Source: Rotaria macrura
Lineage: Eukaryota > Rotifera > Eurotatoria > Philodinida > Philodinidae
NCBI GenBank assembly: GCA_900239685.1
Contig: OENT01000085.1
Span: 124,001-188,000 of the forward strand
DNA: 64,000 nucleotides
Direction: 5' to 3'
Part shown: positions 61,467-64,000 of the stretch, piece after piece
Position numbering within the stretch: the stretch's first letter is position 1
Layout of the letters: each line of letters begins with the position of its first letter
The notes under the pieces: model-generated
The model's database searches: none
The model's input: only the letters and a program-made list of their open reading frames with translations
What the model was told of the DNA's origin: nothing
Position numbers and translations under genes: made by a program

Positions 61467-62762
61467 TTATACATCGGTCGCAAGTTTGCTTTCACCAACT
61501 TTAGACGTTACTGGATAAAATGCATTATAAAAAGGATTATTTTGGTCATGACGATCATTGGAAACTTTTGCATGTGATCGTCTTGGTAACAATCGATTTA
61601 TTCTAGTTGATTGCATATGATTTTTGTCAGGTTTTGTAACCAATGTCAAACCTTCCATATCAGCAAAGCGAACATGTTTTTTTTCTGGCACGCCATCACT
61701 TGGTTGACTGCGTACTGTTGATCGTGTCCATAAATCACGTTGTTGACTATGACTATGATTATGATCAACTTCTTCCAAGAATCTCGATCGACCACTTAGA
61801 TTTTTATCCGTATTTCGTCGTTGAAGTAATATTGATAATGCTGATGAATTATTATCGAAAATTGGACCATTTGCTATATCTTGATGATGAGACTCATATT
61901 GACTATTGTTCATAATTAATGGTGTTGATAGTGGTGATAGTTTTGTTGGAGGAAGCCGATTTGATGAGCCAAGAACAGTGTAACTATGATCTGTACCTTG
62001 CATACTTGTTTCAATCAATGAAGCATAATCGGAATTCGTCAATGACAACGATTTCGATGGGGAATTTAAACTTGATTGTCTCATAAGTGCAATATAATTT
62101 GTGAAATTCGATGGATTGGTTTGAGTATGTGTTTGATGATCCGTTGATGTCATCGAAAACGTTGTTGTAGGTGACATTCCCATATCAGAAGTTTTTGGTG
62201 GAGTTGATTGACGTGATGAATTCTGTGATTGTTGTTGTGACTTTTGTCTACAATGCCATGATTGTGCCTTCGTGTATTCTACCGATGATGAACGTTTAAT
62301 TTGATTATCCATATGTTCTAAGAATGGAGTCTTTCGATTACCAAGTACTTTATCGGATGAATGTGAACGAATACTTGTTGCTGGTTTATTTTTTGGAATC
62401 ATCGTTGTACAAGATGATGAATCGTTATGATCATTATGACGTTTTAGTATTGAACGAGACACAGTCGTTGGTTCATGTTGATTTGTTGTATTCATCGGTG
62501 AACTAATTGGTAAATAACGTGCTTTCACAACGCTAGATTTATAATCGTGAAGATTCGATTGACTACGTTGAACAAGAGTAAAGGAATCTGATGACGGTGG
62601 TCGCACAAGTGTTTGATGTGAGTTTGGTATAGGTAATTGTTGAGATTTGAGTAGGGCTGTGCGACGAACGTGCCGTTCTTCAGCTCGTATACGTTGATAT
62701 TCGTCTGCAGAGACATAAAATTTTCGTCCATGTCGATAAATAGGAACAGTCTTTGTTGTCAT
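61467..62762 (-). CDS. Disordered protein with a PP1-docking motif
   Basis: A single coding exon of 431 aa, starting at ATG 62762 (MTTKTVPIYRHGRKFYVSAD). A 5' UTR intron of 54 nt (62840-62787) precedes it, and an in-frame stop in the upstream leader fixes the start. The most conserved-looking parts are the N-terminal basic helix (ADEYQRIRAEERHVRRTALL) and, near residue 365-385, KKHVRFADMEGLTLV. That segment matches the RVxF-type docking site of the PPP1R3 glycogen-targeting subunits (pattern K-K-x-V-x-F-A-D-x-x-G-L-x-L). PPP1R3 proteins carry a CBM21 domain just after this motif; here only about 55 residues remain and no CBM21 is seen. The rest is Ser/Thr/Gln/Asn-rich. Recruitment of protein phosphatase 1 is a reasonable inference; the target is unknown. 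Confidence 0.65.
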   Translation of the reverse strand: MTTKTVPIYRHGRKFYVSADEYQRIRAEERHVRRTALLKSQQLPIPNSHQTLVRPPSSDSFTLVQRSQSNLHDYKSSVVKARYLPISSPMNTTNQHEPTTVSRSILKRHNDHNDSSSCTTMIPKNKPATSIRSHSSDKVLGNRKTPFLEHMDNQIKRSSSVEYTKAQSWHCRQKSQQQSQNSSRQSTPPKTSDMGMSPTTTFSMTSTDHQTHTQTNPSNFTNYIALMRQSSLNSPSKSLSLTNSDYASLIETSMQGTDHSYTVLGSSNRLPPTKLSPLSTPLIMNNSQYESHHQDIANGPIFDNNSSALSILLQRRNTDKNLSGRSRFLEEVDHNHSHSQQRDLWTRSTVRSQPSDGVPEKKHVRFADMEGLTLVTKPDKNHMQSTRINRLLPRRSHAKVSNDRHDQNNPFYNAFYPVTSKVGESKLATDV

Positions 62763-64000
62763 GTGAAGTATTCTCAAAATAAATCTCTGAAAACGTAGGC
62801 AATAACATTTTCAAAACAAACTAGTCGATCAAAAACTTACATAATACTTTTACAATGTTCTGTAACAGCTGCTGATGATTGTCGTTAAGAATATTATCGG
62901 TCCATTTATATTCAAAATATCTAGACAATTGAAAAGATGGAATTATACATTCAAACTTCTGAGTGGTAGTTTTTTTTTTTGTTTTTGAAATGTTTTTTTT
63001 CAGTTGCATCTATGGTTTTTTTTTCGTCGGTTGAGACTTATTGTTAATCGGTTTCTCATATAATACAAATGAGAAACAAACAAACAATCACTTTGCAGTG
63101 TTATTATTGTATTCGAATCGTTTTTTGTGTCTTCATCACTTTATGAAAAAGAGACGGTAGAGTAAGAAGACAAAAACAGAATCGAAAAAAAAAGAAGTCG
63201 ATTCAATGTTATTTCACCTCTACTTTGTTTTTCGGAGGCTATTGACAGAATCATTTCATACTGCTTATAACCCATTAGCAGCTGACATTCGAATTGCATT
63301 TTTTTTTATTACACGTCTCTCATTTTTCTTTTTACCAGCACATAAAATAATATTTCGCTAACGCTTCGACTAGATGCGTGAAATAACACAACTGATACAG
63401 AAAGAAAATTGAGAACAGTGATTCTTACCCTTAGTGCTAGTGCAGTACTAGCTAGTCAAATGCTATCTTTTTGAATTACGTCATTGTTATTTCTTTTTTG
63501 CATATTCGTGTGATGACAACTGTATACGGGCTCATGTTCATTGAAAAGCGGTCTCTTCGGATTTTTTTTCTTTTCATTCTGTACCTTTTTCTCTCCTTCA
63601 ACTTAGTATGTTGAGCTGTAAAAGAAGTAATGTGTGTATTTGATTATAGTACACTCACATGTTTGCATTGAAGACGAGGCAAAGGATCAAGAGGAAGCCT
63701 CATTTTTCTCTTCTCTTTCTTTTCTTACTAGAGTACGATAAATAAAATTATGCAGTCTATTCGTTCTCTGTCCTTGAAAACTGCATTATGTTATACACAA
63801 GGTTATACATTCTCTTCTTCATTCCGTATGCTTTACGATCAATCATTAGTCGAACGATTCATATTGATATTCAATAAAAATTAATTAATTAAGCAAAATA
63901 CATTTTATTTTATTTTATTTTATAAAATTCTATCCTGCAAGAAATTTAGCCGTGCTACAGATATCAAATTGTAACTTCTGGATAATAATGGCATAAAGGA
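62763..64000. other. Leader and upstream region of the PP1-docking gene
   Basis: On the minus strand a donor (ATTAT|GTAAGT at 62841/62840) and acceptor (GTTTTCAG ending 62787) define a short 5' UTR intron. Beyond it are T-runs, a TTTTA pentamer repeat near 63903-63922, and no further supported coding sequence to the window end. Confidence 0.5.

Overview
This is AT-rich eukaryotic (animal) genomic DNA. The genes are split by many short GT-AG introns, often 48-95 nt, and animal-specific families are present: an EAG potassium channel, polycystin-2, a Kirrel/SYG-1-type immunoglobulin adhesion protein, Rab11 and TMEM39. Very short introns, AT-rich non-coding DNA, an intronless bacterial-type nucleotidyltransferase and several small inverted-repeat elements together suggest a rotifer, most likely a bdelloid. 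That is inference from composition and gene style, not a database match.

Layout. 1-7.5 kb: mitochondrial ribosomal protein mS38/AURKAIP1-like (+), a Q-rich protein with an internally duplicated module (+), and a small Ser/Thr-rich protein with two 14-3-3-like sites (+). 10.3-11.3 kb: complete six-exon Rab11 (-). 15.8-20.9 kb: 13-exon polycystin-2 (+). 23.1-32.2 kb: 13-exon EAG/KCNH potassium channel (-), tail to tail with polycystin-2. 35.7-36.6 kb: single-exon nucleotidyltransferase (-), a candidate horizontal acquisition. 39.7-47.7 kb: five-Ig-domain Kirrel-like receptor (+), ending 52 bp from the stop of TMEM39 (-, 47.7-49.9 kb). 50.9-52.2 kb: mucin-like membrane protein with eleven 24-bp coding repeats (+). 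52-61 kb: gene-poor, with a decayed possible ADP-ribosylglycohydrolase, two inverted-repeat elements with TA target duplications, and a small acidic single-pass membrane protein (+). 61.5-62.8 kb: a PP1-docking protein (-).

These are independent eukaryotic genes, not an operon. Exon structures were rebuilt by hand by matching splice sites, reading phase and family conservation; every multi-exon model given closes in frame. Most striking points: Thr in place of the pore Asp of polycystin-2, two intact EF-hands in the same protein, a 30-nt in-frame micro-exon in EAG, the bacterial-type nucleotidyltransferase, the homogeneous mucin repeat, and three inverted-repeat (MITE-like) elements.
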